64,000 bases of DNA from assembly GCA_019310535.1 (NCBI GenBank), contig JAFDED010000004.1, positions 1 to 64,000 of the forward strand, given 5' to 3'. The notes below the pieces were generated by a model, which did not search any database, was not told the DNA's origin, and saw nothing but the letters and a program-made list of their open reading frames with translations. This document shows, piece by piece, positions 42,720-52,683 of the stretch; positions within the stretch are counted from its first letter, which is position 1; the number at the start of each line of letters is the position of its first letter. This DNA is from Deltaproteobacteria bacterium (lineage in GTDB: Bacteria; Desulfobacterota; JAFDED01). The position numbers and the translations under genes were made by a program.

Positions 42720-43471
42720 GAGATCAACGCCTCCAGCTCAGACAGGCTTGATATCCAGGCATCCACGGGGCCGGCATTCTCAGGCATCCGAGGATTGGGT
42801 CCCTTCATCCAGATGGTTTTCATTCCAAGTTCTCGGGCCGGAATCATGTCCCTCTCATAAGAATCCCCGATAAAAACAACCTGTTCTGGGGACAAATTAA
42901 GCTTGCCCAGAGCGGTCAAGAATATCTCAGGGTGAGGTTTGCTGATCCCGGCCTGAGCGGAGTCCAGAATTACATCCAGTGATTCCGCCAATCCCGCCTC
43001 TTCACACAGTATGGAGACATTGCCGTAAAAATTGGATACCAAGCCCAGCCGATACCGGTTTTTCACGCGGCCGAGTAAACGCGCGCTTTGCAGGAGAAAC
43101 CGCTCCGATTTGTTACAAAATGCTTCGACCAATTTTTTCTCTTTCCCGTGATCCTCCAGGTTCAAGGCCGCAAACTGCAAATGCACATGGTGTTTCATCA
43201 ATGGGCGGAGGCCGAGTGAAACCACCAGTGAATCATTGCAGCACAGGGCGTCAGCATGATAAAAAGCGCGCTTGATTTCGGAACGGGGGACGTCCAATCC
43301 GAAGTGTTCGTAGAGAGCGTAAAACCGATCCAGCCAGTGTTCCCCGTCGGAATCCAGGGTGCCTCCGAAATCGAAAAGAATTGCCTTGCATTCACGGAAT
43401 TTCGAGGCATTAATATGGCCGGCACCGGAAAAAACACCGCCGGGACCGCCGCCATCAGCTAACGAACACAC
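42716..43471 (-). CDS. HAD-family hydrolase
   Basis: ILFDFGGTLDSDGEHW, LGLVSNFYGN, AGISKPHPEIFLTAL, VVFIGDSYERDMIPARELGMKTIWM. Confidence 0.9.
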   Translation of the reverse strand: MCSLADGGGPGGVFSGAGHINASKFRECKAILFDFGGTLDSDGEHWLDRFYALYEHFGLDVPRSEIKRAFYHADALCCNDSLVVSLGLRPLMKHHVHLQFAALNLEDHGKEKKLVEAFCNKSERFLLQSARLLGRVKNRYRLGLVSNFYGNVSILCEEAGLAESLDVILDSAQAGISKPHPEIFLTALGKLNLSPEQVVFIGDSYERDMIPARELGMKTIWMKGPNPRMPENAGPVDAWISSLSELEALIS

Positions 43472-43504
43472 GTAAGATCACTCCCTTTTGCCGCTGCAAG
43501 CCGG

Positions 43505-44617
43505 TCAAACCTTGCCCGTCGGGTATGTTTCTTTTACCATATCCGCTTCGGAATCGGAAGCGGGTTCGGCACCACTCATAATCAGATCCGGGGCCATGGG
43601 ACCATCGGTGCCGGGACCTCGCAGATACACGTATAGTGCCTTGAGCGGATGTGCCAGAGCGTCGTTTACCGCCGTCGCCTCAAAACCGCTGTGAAGCATG
43701 CAGTTGGCGCATTTGGGGTTGCGCCCCGTGCCGTAGCTCTCCCAGTCTGTCTCCTCCATAAGCGCCTTGTAGCTGGGGGCATAGCCCTCATCCACCAGAA
43801 GATAACAGGGCTTTTGCCAGCCAAAGACGTTCCGCGTGGGGGTACCCCAGGGAGTGCACTGGTAGGTCTGGTTGCCTGCAAGAAAATCAAGAAACAGACT
43901 CGACTGATTAAATCTCCACTTACGCCCTCTGCCCAGCTTGAAGATATCCCGAAAGAGCTGTTTACTGTGTGTGCGCTTCAGGAACATGTCTTTCTGTAGG
44001 GCGTGCGCATAGCTGTATCCGGGAGATACGGTGATGCCTTCCACGCCCATGCCCATGACGCAATCGAAGAGTTCGGCGGCTTCTGCGGCGGTCATGCCAT
44101 CATACAGAGTGCAGTTAACGGTAACCCGAAAGCCCCTCGCGTGTGCAAGCTTTATTGCCTCCACCGCCGAATCATAGACTCCTTGCCGACAGGCCAGAGC
44201 ATCATGCCGTTCCCGACAGCCGTCAAGGTGAATGGAGATGTTCAGAAAGGGCGATGGGGTGTAGTCCTTGATGTGCGTTTTCAGCAGCAGGCCATTAGTG
44301 CAAAGATAGATGAACTTCTCGCGCCTCACCAGGCCGGCCGCAATCTGCGGCATGTCCCTGTGGATCAGCGGCTCGCCCCCGGCGATCGATACGATAGGTG
44401 CACCGCATTCATCCACTGCAGAGAAACATTCCTCCACACTGAGACGTCGATCGAGGATCTCCTCAGGATAGTCGATCTTGCCACAACCGGCACAGGCGAG
44501 ATTGCATTGGAACAGGGGCTCCAGCATCAACACCAGTGGATAGCGCCGCCTCCCGCGAAGCTTCTGGCTGATTACATATCGCCCGAGACGATATTGCTGA
44601 ATGAAAGGCACACTCAT
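43505..44617 (-). CDS. hpnH: HpnH-type radical SAM (adenosylhopane synthase-like)
   Basis: RYPLVLMLEPLFQCNLACAGCGKIDYP, SIAGGEPLIHRDM, YLCTNGLLLK; MSVPFIQQYRLGRYV start preceded by CAGGAG. Confidence 0.9.
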   Translation of the reverse strand: MSVPFIQQYRLGRYVISQKLRGRRRYPLVLMLEPLFQCNLACAGCGKIDYPEEILDRRLSVEECFSAVDECGAPIVSIAGGEPLIHRDMPQIAAGLVRREKFIYLCTNGLLLKTHIKDYTPSPFLNISIHLDGCRERHDALACRQGVYDSAVEAIKLAHARGFRVTVNCTLYDGMTAAEAAELFDCVMGMGVEGITVSPGYSYAHALQKDMFLKRTHSKQLFRDIFKLGRGRKWRFNQSSLFLDFLAGNQTYQCTPWGTPTRNVFGWQKPCYLLVDEGYAPSYKALMEETDWESYGTGRNPKCANCMLHSGFEATAVNDALAHPLKALYVYLRGPGTDGPMAPDLIMSGAEPASDSEADMVKETYPTGKV

Positions 44618-44636
44618 TGCGCGCTCCTGAGGGAGA

Positions 44637-45551
44637 TCATAGTGATTCAGGCAGCCGGACGTGCATGTGTTCCCGCTCAGCGTCCATCTCTCTGACCTCA
44701 CCGGCACCGAAGGCAAGCAACCTCTCTAAAACCCTTTGCACCATCTCTTCCGGCGCCGAGGCCCCGGCCGTGATCCCTACCACGCAGTCTTCCCAGAACC
44801 AGGCCCTGTTTATATCCTCCGCATCCTCGATCAAATAGGACGGTACACCGCTGTGCTCGCCCACCTCGCGCAGACGATTGGAATTGGAACTGTTGCGGCC
44901 GCCCACTACCAGCAGCACGTCTATGTCCCTGGTCAGCCGGCGGACAGCGTTCTGTCGACTCTGGGTGGCATAACAGATATTACTCAAGTCCGGCCCCTGA
45001 ATAAGGAAACGCTTCTTCAACGCCTCGATCACCCCCAGGGTATCGTCAATGCTCAGGGTGGTCTGGGTAACATAGGCAAGCCGATCAGGACGACTGACCC
45101 GCAATGTGGCAACATCGGCGATACTGGACACCACATACACCGGACCTTCCACACGGCCCCGGGTGCCCTCCACCTCCGGATGGCCGGGGTGGCCGATGAT
45201 GACGACCTCAAAGCCCTTGCGGCTGAAGTGCTGGGCCTGCAGATGCACCCTGGTGACCAGCGGACAGGTGGCGTCAATGATCCGCAGGTTCCTTTTTTCC
45301 GCCTCCTTGACCACCGCTGTCGGTACACCGTGGGCACTGAAAATGGACACCGCACCGGGAGGCACTTCATCGAGGGATTCAACAAATAAAGCTCCCTTGA
45401 CCTTCAAATCTTCGACCACGTGGCGGTTGTGTACGATCTCATGCAGGACATAGATAGGCGAGTCATAGGTCTCCAGTGTACGTTCCACAATTTTTATCGC
45501 GCGGATCACTCCTGCACAAAACCCGCGCGGCTGAGCCAGTATCACCTGCAT
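44637..45551 (-). CDS. ispH: 4-hydroxy-3-methylbut-2-enyl diphosphate reductase IspH
   Basis: PRGFCAGVIRAIKIVE, HEIVHNRHVVEDL, SAHGVP, DATCPLVTRVH, GITAGASAPEEMVQRV. Confidence 0.97.
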   Translation of the reverse strand: MQVILAQPRGFCAGVIRAIKIVERTLETYDSPIYVLHEIVHNRHVVEDLKVKGALFVESLDEVPPGAVSIFSAHGVPTAVVKEAEKRNLRIIDATCPLVTRVHLQAQHFSRKGFEVVIIGHPGHPEVEGTRGRVEGPVYVVSSIADVATLRVSRPDRLAYVTQTTLSIDDTLGVIEALKKRFLIQGPDLSNICYATQSRQNAVRRLTRDIDVLLVVGGRNSSNSNRLREVGEHSGVPSYLIEDAEDINRAWFWEDCVVGITAGASAPEEMVQRVLERLLAFGAGEVREMDAEREHMHVRLPESL

Positions 45552-46209
45552 CAGTCCTCTAACCTCTTCGTGGTTTGTAGTAACCGCTCACCTGGGTGAA
45601 ATTTGTTCATTCACTTACAAAAACTATTATAAAAGGATGAAGTACGGTTTCCTGGATTTTATTGTACACTCTTGGATACCGAATCATGCGCCTCGCAACT
45701 TGAAGTATTTATATCATAAATGGGAAAGAAAGCGTATTGTTTTTATTCCGGCTTTTTATTGGGCGACAACGGGAGTAAAGGCGGGCAGGCCCATGATCCT
45801 TAGGTTTTGCCGCAGCTCCGTTTTGGTCAGGTGAGATCCTGGCGGTCGGAAACATATCCTTGCAATGCTCTTTTAGTACCTCCCGCCCGAATTTTTCAAG
45901 AGGAAAGGGTGTCTCCCGCTGATTATTTGTGTGTTTGATGATCCCCGTTCTTTTCAAGCCGAAATGAACGACGGATGGGGACATTTTAAGTGCGGCCGGA
46001 AGGGAGATATTTACATTACTGACATAAACCGATTTATTGCCTGTGCAAGAAGGTTAATCTATGGTATTATCGTGAACGATAAAAGCCTCCCAGTCAGTTA
46101 AAATTTCAGTCAAAATTGTTTTAACAAGCCTCGACCTGTGTGCAGGGAGTTTCATAAAGAACTGGTGTTGATCCCTGCTATTAAATAATAAAGAGATTAA
46201 GGAGGTCAC

Positions 46210-47475
46210 ATGAGAGAGGTAGTTATAACTGGTGCGGTGAGAACACCTATAGGAGCATATTGCGGCATGTTGCGTGATGTGCCTGTGGAGAAACTTGCCG
46301 CCATTGTTCTGAATGAGGCAATAAAGAGGGCCAATATCAAGCCGGAAGAAGTGGACGATGTAATTATGGGTCAATCATATGCCAATGGTGAAGCGCCCAA
46401 CCTTGCCCGTCTGGCCATCCTCGAGGCAGGCTGGCCGGTTGAAGTTCCGGGCTACACGCTTGATCGGCGATGTTGCACGGGCCTGCAATCGATTTGGTCT
46501 GGTGCCATGGAAATCCAAACATTAAATGCCGAAATAGTTGTTGCCGGGGGGGCCGAAAGCATGAGCCGTACGGAGTTTTACATCCCCGGTGAATATATGA
46601 AGTGGGGCGTAGGCGGGAAGACCGACCCAAAGTGGGGTTTCTTTCCAAGGCATCATGGCAGCTTATCTCTTTGGGGGATACCTCTTTACGATAGAATACA
46701 GCGGGGCAGACCCATGCATCAGCCTGTGGATAGATTTGGTGAGCTTAATTCAATGATGACCTGGGCAGAGACAGCCGCTAAAAAGGAAGGGATAAGTCGT
46801 GAAGAAGCTGACAGATGGGCATTGCGATCTCATCAACGAGCGATCGCCGCTATTGACTCCGGCAAGTTTAAAGAAGAAATTGTCCCCGTTCCGGTCCCCC
46901 AAAAGGACGGAGAAATGATGGTTGATACAGACGAAACGCCTCGCCGTGATACTTCATTAGAGAAGCTTTCCAGGCTGCGCCTCGTTTATCCAGATGGGGT
47001 CTGCACAGCGGGCAACTCTTCCAGTGAAAACGACGGTGCCGCTTGCCTGGTACTGACAACTCCAGAGAGAGCGAAAGAGCACCAAATTGAGCCGATGGCA
47101 TACCTGCGCTCCTTTGCTATTGCTGGTTCCGATCCGACCCTTACGTACCCTTCAGTGCCTGCATCAGTAAATCGGGCGCTCAAGAAAGCCGGCCTCGTGA
47201 TCGATGAAATTGATCTTATAGAAATCCAGGAAGCTTTCGCCGTGCAAGCGTTAGCGGATGCCAAATTAATGGGCATTCGTGAAGGAGATCTGGAGAAAAA
47301 GGTGAATGTGAACGGCTCGGGGATTTCCCTTGGCCATCCCATTGGAGCTACCGGAACAATGAGACTGATCACATTAGCTCATGAGATGGCAAGACGCAAT
47401 GCCAGGTACGGCCTTTTGACCATCTGTGGTGGAGGAGGCCTGGGTATCTGCGGAATCCTGGAGAGGAAAGAGTGA
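46210..47475 (+). CDS. Acetyl-CoA acetyltransferase (thiolase)
   Basis: VRTPIGAYCGML, RRCCTGLQSIWSGAMEI, VNVNGSGISLGHPIGATGTM, GLLTICGGGGLG. Confidence 0.96.
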   Translation: MREVVITGAVRTPIGAYCGMLRDVPVEKLAAIVLNEAIKRANIKPEEVDDVIMGQSYANGEAPNLARLAILEAGWPVEVPGYTLDRRCCTGLQSIWSGAMEIQTLNAEIVVAGGAESMSRTEFYIPGEYMKWGVGGKTDPKWGFFPRHHGSLSLWGIPLYDRIQRGRPMHQPVDRFGELNSMMTWAETAAKKEGISREEADRWALRSHQRAIAAIDSGKFKEEIVPVPVPQKDGEMMVDTDETPRRDTSLEKLSRLRLVYPDGVCTAGNSSSENDGAACLVLTTPERAKEHQIEPMAYLRSFAIAGSDPTLTYPSVPASVNRALKKAGLVIDEIDLIEIQEAFAVQALADAKLMGIREGDLEKKVNVNGSGISLGHPIGATGTMRLITLAHEMARRNARYGLLTICGGGGLGICGILERKE

Positions 47476-47563
47476 GAGGCTTTTTCAAAATCATTTTCGA
47501 CAGTTAAAAAATAATGTTCTTTGGAAACAATAAATTATACCTATTAACTTAGCTCAGCTAATA

Positions 47564-47604
47564 CTGTATATTGTAGTTATTAAATCACGGCATACAATAT
47601 ACAG
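47564..47604. repeat. Perfect 12-bp inverted repeat in the thiolase-gntR intergenic region
   Basis: CTGTATATTGTA (47564-47575) / TACAATATACAG (47593-47604), 17-nt spacer. Confidence 0.85.
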
Positions 47605-48193
47605 AAGAAGAGAAGTAGGCATATGAAAAAGCCATATCAAAAAACAAACCTTCTGGAATTCCAGAAAAATATCAAACCGAACAAGTTTAATAGATTGGTT
47701 ACGGCTTGTGTTAACTCCAGGAGCGTTTGTTATGCTGAGTTAACTCAATAGCAATTTTAAAATGATTTTTGCACCTATTAATTAAAATGTACTGCGAAAC
47801 TTTAGTACGATAAGGGTCATTTGGGGGAAAGAAAAAGAAATTGCAATGTCCCTTGAAATGTGTTACATGTCTCGATGTCATAATAATAATGCAAATTTTA
47901 TATGCTTCAGCCGGTTTGCAAAAGGCACAAGGGTTTTCCAATAAAAGTTTGCGAGTTTACCCAACACAAGGTATAAGCAGGTTCACATTGGTCGTTGGAA
48001 AACGACGCTTTTAGATTTTTGTTGCTTGTTTCAAATGGGAACAACGCTGAACGTTCAGCCCGCTGGATATTTCATCCGCAGGAAAGGGTTTGACCCAGGG
48101 GTACATGTGCGTGATTGACTATCGGATCCACAGAAAAGCCGTAAGGGAAGTCGCTATTGTGAACACGATTCTCTGCATCCACGGAGCCTCGGG

Positions 48194-48946
48194 ATGAAAA
48201 AACGAGTAGCGGGCCCCATCCCGCTTTATTATCAAATAGGGAATATCCTGCGGGATAAAATCCACAAAGGTGAATATAAATTGGGTGAACGATTTCCCAG
48301 TGAGAAGGAATTATGCGTTGAGTTTGGGGTAAGTCGTATAACCATCCGGCAGACCCTGGCGTCCATGGCTGATCAAGGCCTATTGAACAGGCAGCGGGGT
48401 CGAGGGACTTTTGTTCAGGAAAAGCCGCGTTCAAGGAAAGTTTATCAATTTGGAGGATTTCTGGAGGACCTGGCCGGTCAGGTGATGCGGTTAAAGGCGC
48501 ATCTGATCCGGTTTGAACCCATCGACCCCGGGTCGGATATTCGCCAAATCTTACGCCTCGGCCCACAAGATGAGGTGTTCATAGTGGAGCGCGTTCGACT
48601 TTCCAGTCAAGAACCTATACTGCACGCGATCCATTACATTCCCGGTCTTATAGCCCGGCAGTTTGATCCTGCGGACCTTTATAAACAGAACATTATGGAA
48701 ATTATTGAAAAGAAATGCGGAATCAGCATCAGCCATGCAGAGCAGACTATGGTGGCGACCCTTGCCGATGCAACTATGTCCGAAATACTTCAAGTGAGGA
48801 TCGGTGCTCCGTTATTGAAGATCCGGAGGACATTTTTCGCCATCGATCACCAGCCGGTGGAGAACGTGCTGGTCCACTACCGGGGTGATATGTATGAGTT
48901 TGTTGTGCGATTGAATAGGCGCGATGAGGATAATAAAGAAAAGTAA
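48194..48946 (+). CDS. GntR-family regulator with UTRA domain (HutC subfamily)
   Basis: PLYYQIGNILRDKIHKGEYKLGERFPSEKELCVEFGVSRITIRQTLASMADQGLLNRQRGRGTFV; C-terminal UTRA region. Confidence 0.93.
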   Translation: MKKRVAGPIPLYYQIGNILRDKIHKGEYKLGERFPSEKELCVEFGVSRITIRQTLASMADQGLLNRQRGRGTFVQEKPRSRKVYQFGGFLEDLAGQVMRLKAHLIRFEPIDPGSDIRQILRLGPQDEVFIVERVRLSSQEPILHAIHYIPGLIARQFDPADLYKQNIMEIIEKKCGISISHAEQTMVATLADATMSEILQVRIGAPLLKIRRTFFAIDHQPVENVLVHYRGDMYEFVVRLNRRDEDNKEK

Positions 48947-49062
48947 ATTGCACTTTTTCCAGCCAGGAAGTGATCACCGCCATGAACCCGGCAGTATTTT
49001 AAACGGCATGACTGTTCGCCCGCCAGGTAAATCCCTGCTGCAACACAAGGAGGACTGACAAT

Positions 49063-50223
49063 ATGGATTTCAATCTCACGGAAGAACAAAGGATTTTGCA
49101 GGACAGCGCGAAGCGCCTTGCGGAACGGGAATTTGCCCAAAACGCGTTTACATGGGAGGAGCGCGGGGAATACCCATGGCAGAACCTGAAAATCCTGGCT
49201 GAAAACGGTTTCACCGGTATCCGCATACCTCAGGAAGACGGCGGTCAGGGTGGGGAGCTATTGGACGCCATCATTGCCATGGAGGCGGTTTCGAAAGTCT
49301 GCCCGCACAGTGGTGATTGCGTGCAGGCAACTAACTTTGGAGCTATCCAGCAATTGGCCGTGCTGGGGTCCCGGGAACTGAAGCAGCAGTCCCTTGTCCC
49401 TCTCCTGAAAGGCGACGGGCTGATTACCGTTGCGATGTCCGAGCCGAACGCAGGATCAGCCGTGACAGACTTGCAAACCGCGGCCCGCCTGGACGGGGAT
49501 TCAGTGGTCATCAACGGCAGCAAGATTTTCAACTCCAATGGGCCCCATGCCACGTGCTTCGTGGTCTGGGTACGGTTCGGCAAGGATGTGCAGTCCTCCG
49601 GCGCCGTCCTGGTGGACCATGAGGCGCCGGGTTTCTCCAGAGGAAAAACGGAATATCACATGTCGGGCGAGGCTCACTGCATGCTGTATTTCGATGATTG
49701 CCGCGTTCCACGGGGAAATATCATCGTGGAGGAGGACGGATTTCGGCGTCTGCTGCCGGTCTTCAACATCGAGCGACTGGGAAACTCCACCCGGTCCCTT
49801 GCACTGGCGCAGGCCTGCTTTGATCGTGCAGTCCAGCACGCAAAGGAACGCCAGCAATTTAACCGCCCCATTTGTGAATTCCAGGGGATCCAGTGGAAGG
49901 TGGCGGAGATGAAGATGAAGCTGGACGCCGCCCGCCTCCTGCTGTACCGGGCAGCCGTAAACGCTCAGGAGGGGACCCCCTCGGCCCTTGAGACGTCCAT
50001 TGCCAAGGCATACTGCAACCAGACCGCCTTTGAGGTTGCCCACGAGGCCGTGCAGATCATGGGCGGGTATGGTTACTCACGGGAGTTTCCCGTGGAATAC
50101 ATGTTTCGCCGTATCCGCGGATGGATGATAGCCGGCGGCACTATCGAGATGCTGAAGAACCGCATCGCCTCAGAGGTCTTCGGGCGTCGCTTCAGCCAGC
50201 GGCCCCCCCGTCCGAAAGCTTAA
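49063..50223 (+). CDS. Acyl-CoA dehydrogenase
   Basis: MDFNLTEEQRILQDSAKRLAEREFA, VAMSEPNAGSAVTDLQT, QIMGGYGYSREFPVEYMFRRIRGWMIAGGTIEMLKNRIA. Confidence 0.96.
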   Translation: MDFNLTEEQRILQDSAKRLAEREFAQNAFTWEERGEYPWQNLKILAENGFTGIRIPQEDGGQGGELLDAIIAMEAVSKVCPHSGDCVQATNFGAIQQLAVLGSRELKQQSLVPLLKGDGLITVAMSEPNAGSAVTDLQTAARLDGDSVVINGSKIFNSNGPHATCFVVWVRFGKDVQSSGAVLVDHEAPGFSRGKTEYHMSGEAHCMLYFDDCRVPRGNIIVEEDGFRRLLPVFNIERLGNSTRSLALAQACFDRAVQHAKERQQFNRPICEFQGIQWKVAEMKMKLDAARLLLYRAAVNAQEGTPSALETSIAKAYCNQTAFEVAHEAVQIMGGYGYSREFPVEYMFRRIRGWMIAGGTIEMLKNRIASEVFGRRFSQRPPRPKA

Positions 50224-50585
50224 CCTGACAACCCTACTGGGTAAGAAGCAAACTCCGGCGTTACGAAATATACTTCTCCCAACCAGCAATGCGAAGAAGG
50301 GGGTTCTCATGATTTACGTGCAGTATCCCCTGAAGGAGAGCATTAAAGAGGCAAACCTTTATTCTATGTTGTTACGGTGGACGCTTAATTAAGGCAGCAT
50401 AGGGCTCGTCTTCTGATGTGTCACTACCTCAAGCATGTTTGTTGCGGGAGCTCCCTTCCGGATCCTCATATTCCTTTTTCTTTGTTTGCCTTTATTAAGG
50501 ATTCTAACTCTCTCTCTAGGATCGTACCAACTTGTATTTTCCCCGGTTATTAAGGACTTTTGGAGAAGCTTTTCGAAAAGGGGGG

Positions 50586-50703
50586 GGTGGCTAGGATGAC
50601 CTGTCGTCCTGGCTACCCCAACTGCATCCTTCATCTATTATTGGCGGTAATTTGACTGTAATATCGTTGATCAATATGTTGCTGATCAAAGTGGATAATT
50701 CTG
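50586..50703. repeat. Dispersed hairpin repeat element, copy 2
   Basis: GGGTGGCTAGGATGA-CCTG-TCGTCCTGGCTACCC hairpin (three G:U pairs) plus tail ...GGCGGTAATTTGACTGTAATATCGTTGATCAATATGTTGCTGATCAAAGTGGATAATTCT matching 20350-20466. Confidence 0.85.
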
Positions 50704-51034
50704 TTTTCCTTTCAAAATTTTGTGGTAAATCCTGATACTTTTTTGCTTGACATCAAATATGTGAACTGGTATGGGAAATATCATAAAAAGAATACAAGTA
50801 ATACAAATATGGTCGTACGATCAAGGCTGCTTTTACCGTAATTTTTTATCGTTCCTGCTTCTGGATTAGTGGGGAGAGCGCATTTTTTCGTGCCTATTTG
50901 ATATCATGCAGAAGAAGACGAAATGTTTTAAAGGCGCAACAATAAAGGGGATGGGTTTGGGTTTTTTAATAACACCTTACTCAAAGGTGATAATTTCGGG
51001 AGCCAGCTTTAATTGTTAAGGAAAGGAGGGAATC

Positions 51035-51442
51035 ATGATCAGACCGAAAAGAATATACTTGACAGCCCTGCTGGCAGTGAGTGCTTTCTTGATTGGATAT
51101 GCCTCTATATCCATAGCGGATGAGAAGGGGAGTGGTGGACCCAAGTTTGACCTCAAAATCGCTCCAGAGGCTGATGTCAAAGCCAGCGCGTATAAGAAAG
51201 AGTGGAAAGGGAAAAGCCGTCTCCACGTGCAATTGGAAATCACCAACGTGACCGACAAGCCACAACGTTTCAAGGTTATGGGCGACATCCCGGAGGGGCC
51301 TGCCTTCGCCATGAAGGTTCCCCGGAAGGGCAAACCACCGGTGGTGAAACCCAAGGAGACCCAGAAGGTTGTCTTCCCGCTGATTTACGAGAAGATGCCG
51401 GATCGGATCTTTATTGAGCTGATTACCGTTTCTGCGCAGTGA
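51035..51442 (+). CDS. Hypothetical secreted protein
   Basis: N-terminal signal peptide (LTALLAVSAFLIGYASISIADE), AAAGGAGG upstream; immediately before the TRAP SBP gene. Confidence 0.7.
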   Translation: MIRPKRIYLTALLAVSAFLIGYASISIADEKGSGGPKFDLKIAPEADVKASAYKKEWKGKSRLHVQLEITNVTDKPQRFKVMGDIPEGPAFAMKVPRKGKPPVVKPKETQKVVFPLIYEKMPDRIFIELITVSAQ

Positions 51443-51546
51443 ATTTCGGAGATGAAACAAGGTGCAGGATCATTAAACCTCTTTCCGAGGGGGAAACCCC
51501 CTATTACTGGGAGGGCGACGAGACCCCTGCCAAAAGGAGGGTAGAG

Positions 51547-52518
51547 ATGAAGGACAGAAGCCTTACTATCCTTACTGTCGTAAGTATTGCGGTGGCCCTG
51601 GTCATTGTGGGTGCAGCGGCCGCCGACTCCCACGCAGAGAAAATGAAGCGTTATTCAGTGGCCACAGGCGGAACAGGCGGAACAGTATATCCCATGTTCG
51701 GCGCCATCGCCGAAATTGTCAATAGAAACGTCAAAAATGTGAAGCTGACCGTGGAGGTAACCGCAGCCTCTAACGAAAACCTGCGCTTGATCCAGACCGG
51801 AGAGGTGGACTTCTTTATCTCCAACGGCCAGTTGTGCAGCAAGGCCGTCAAAGGAGAAAAGCCCTTCCCCACCAAGTTCGACAAAGTCCGGCTCGCAGGT
51901 TGGATGCATGGAAGTCCCTTGCAGATCGCTGTATTCGCCAAAAGCAATATTAAGTCCCTCATGGACCTGAAAGGGAAAAAAGTGGTGGTCGGCGCTGTTG
52001 GTTCGGGCAACGAGGCCTCCGTGCGGATCATTTTTGGGATGGCGGGGCTGACCTACAAGGATTTCAAGCCGTTATACCTTAGCTTCAGCGAGGGTGCTGC
52101 GGCCATGAAAGACCGCAGGGTTGACGTGTTGACCGTACAGGCGGGTTACCCTACCACCGCCCTGCTGGACCTGTCCACATCAGTTCCCATCAGGCTGATT
52201 CCGGTCGAAATGGCGCTGGCTAAAAAGGTCAACGCCAAGTACCCGCTCTATATTCCATCCACGATCCCGGCAAATATCTATAAAGGCCAGACTGAGCCAA
52301 CACTGGTTATCGACTCCCCCGGCGTGTGGGGCGCCGCAGCGTCTGTCCCTGCGGACTTGGTTTACCAGGTGGTGAAGTTAACCAAGGAAAACATCGACGA
52401 ACTGGCCAACGTCCACGTTGCCTTCAAGCAATGGAAATTCGAACCGTCTGTCCAGGCGGCAGGTCCTCTGCATCCTGGCGCCATCCGGTATTACAAAGAA
52501 CTGGGGTTGATGAAGTAA
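51547..52518 (+). CDS. TAXI-family TRAP transporter solute-binding protein
   Basis: YSVATGGTGGTVYPMFGAIAEIVN, TAASNENLRLIQTGEVDFFISNG, LKGKKVVVGAVGSGNEASVR; AAAGGAGG upstream of ATG. Confidence 0.92.
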   Translation: MKDRSLTILTVVSIAVALVIVGAAAADSHAEKMKRYSVATGGTGGTVYPMFGAIAEIVNRNVKNVKLTVEVTAASNENLRLIQTGEVDFFISNGQLCSKAVKGEKPFPTKFDKVRLAGWMHGSPLQIAVFAKSNIKSLMDLKGKKVVVGAVGSGNEASVRIIFGMAGLTYKDFKPLYLSFSEGAAAMKDRRVDVLTVQAGYPTTALLDLSTSVPIRLIPVEMALAKKVNAKYPLYIPSTIPANIYKGQTEPTLVIDSPGVWGAAASVPADLVYQVVKLTKENIDELANVHVAFKQWKFEPSVQAAGPLHPGAIRYYKELGLMK

Positions 52519-52560
52519 CCTCCATCGATTGATTCGTTTTCTGTTAACGGTACCATGTTT

Positions 52561-52599
52561 GGCTCCGGGGCGGCTTAGCTGTCCGGTTGCCCCGGAGCC
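52561..52599. repeat. Intercistronic stem-loop between TAXI SBP and TRAP permease genes
   Basis: GGCTCCGGGGC (52561-52571) / GCCCCGGAGCC (52589-52599), 11-bp perfect stem. Confidence 0.85.
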
Positions 52600-52683
52600 G
52601 ACATTCTGTCGGAAATGGACCGCCCTCCATCGGGGAAACCGGAATTGTTGAATCACCAAACATGATGCTTCACGGGATTTTAG

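Noticed and set aside
45637-45984. Overlapping small ORFs on both strands downstream-divergent of ispH
   Set aside because: Neither has recognisable motifs or clear coding character; could be a decayed gene, but not supportable by eye.
46097-46125. GTTAAAA/TTTTAAC inverted repeat upstream of thiolase
   Set aside because: Short and low complexity in AT-rich sequence; could easily arise by chance.
50569-50588. CTTTTCGAAAAG palindrome followed by a poly-G run
   Set aside because: Adjoins repeat copy 2 but has no counterpart at copy 1; homopolymer may be a sequencing or assembly artefact.
50389-50634. 81-aa minus-strand ORF starting MKDAVGVARTTGHP
   Set aside because: Its start falls in the dispersed repeat; copy 1 yields a similar MKNVVGAPRTTCRP start (20215-20397) that diverges at once, so the resemblance is due to the repeat and not to a protein family.
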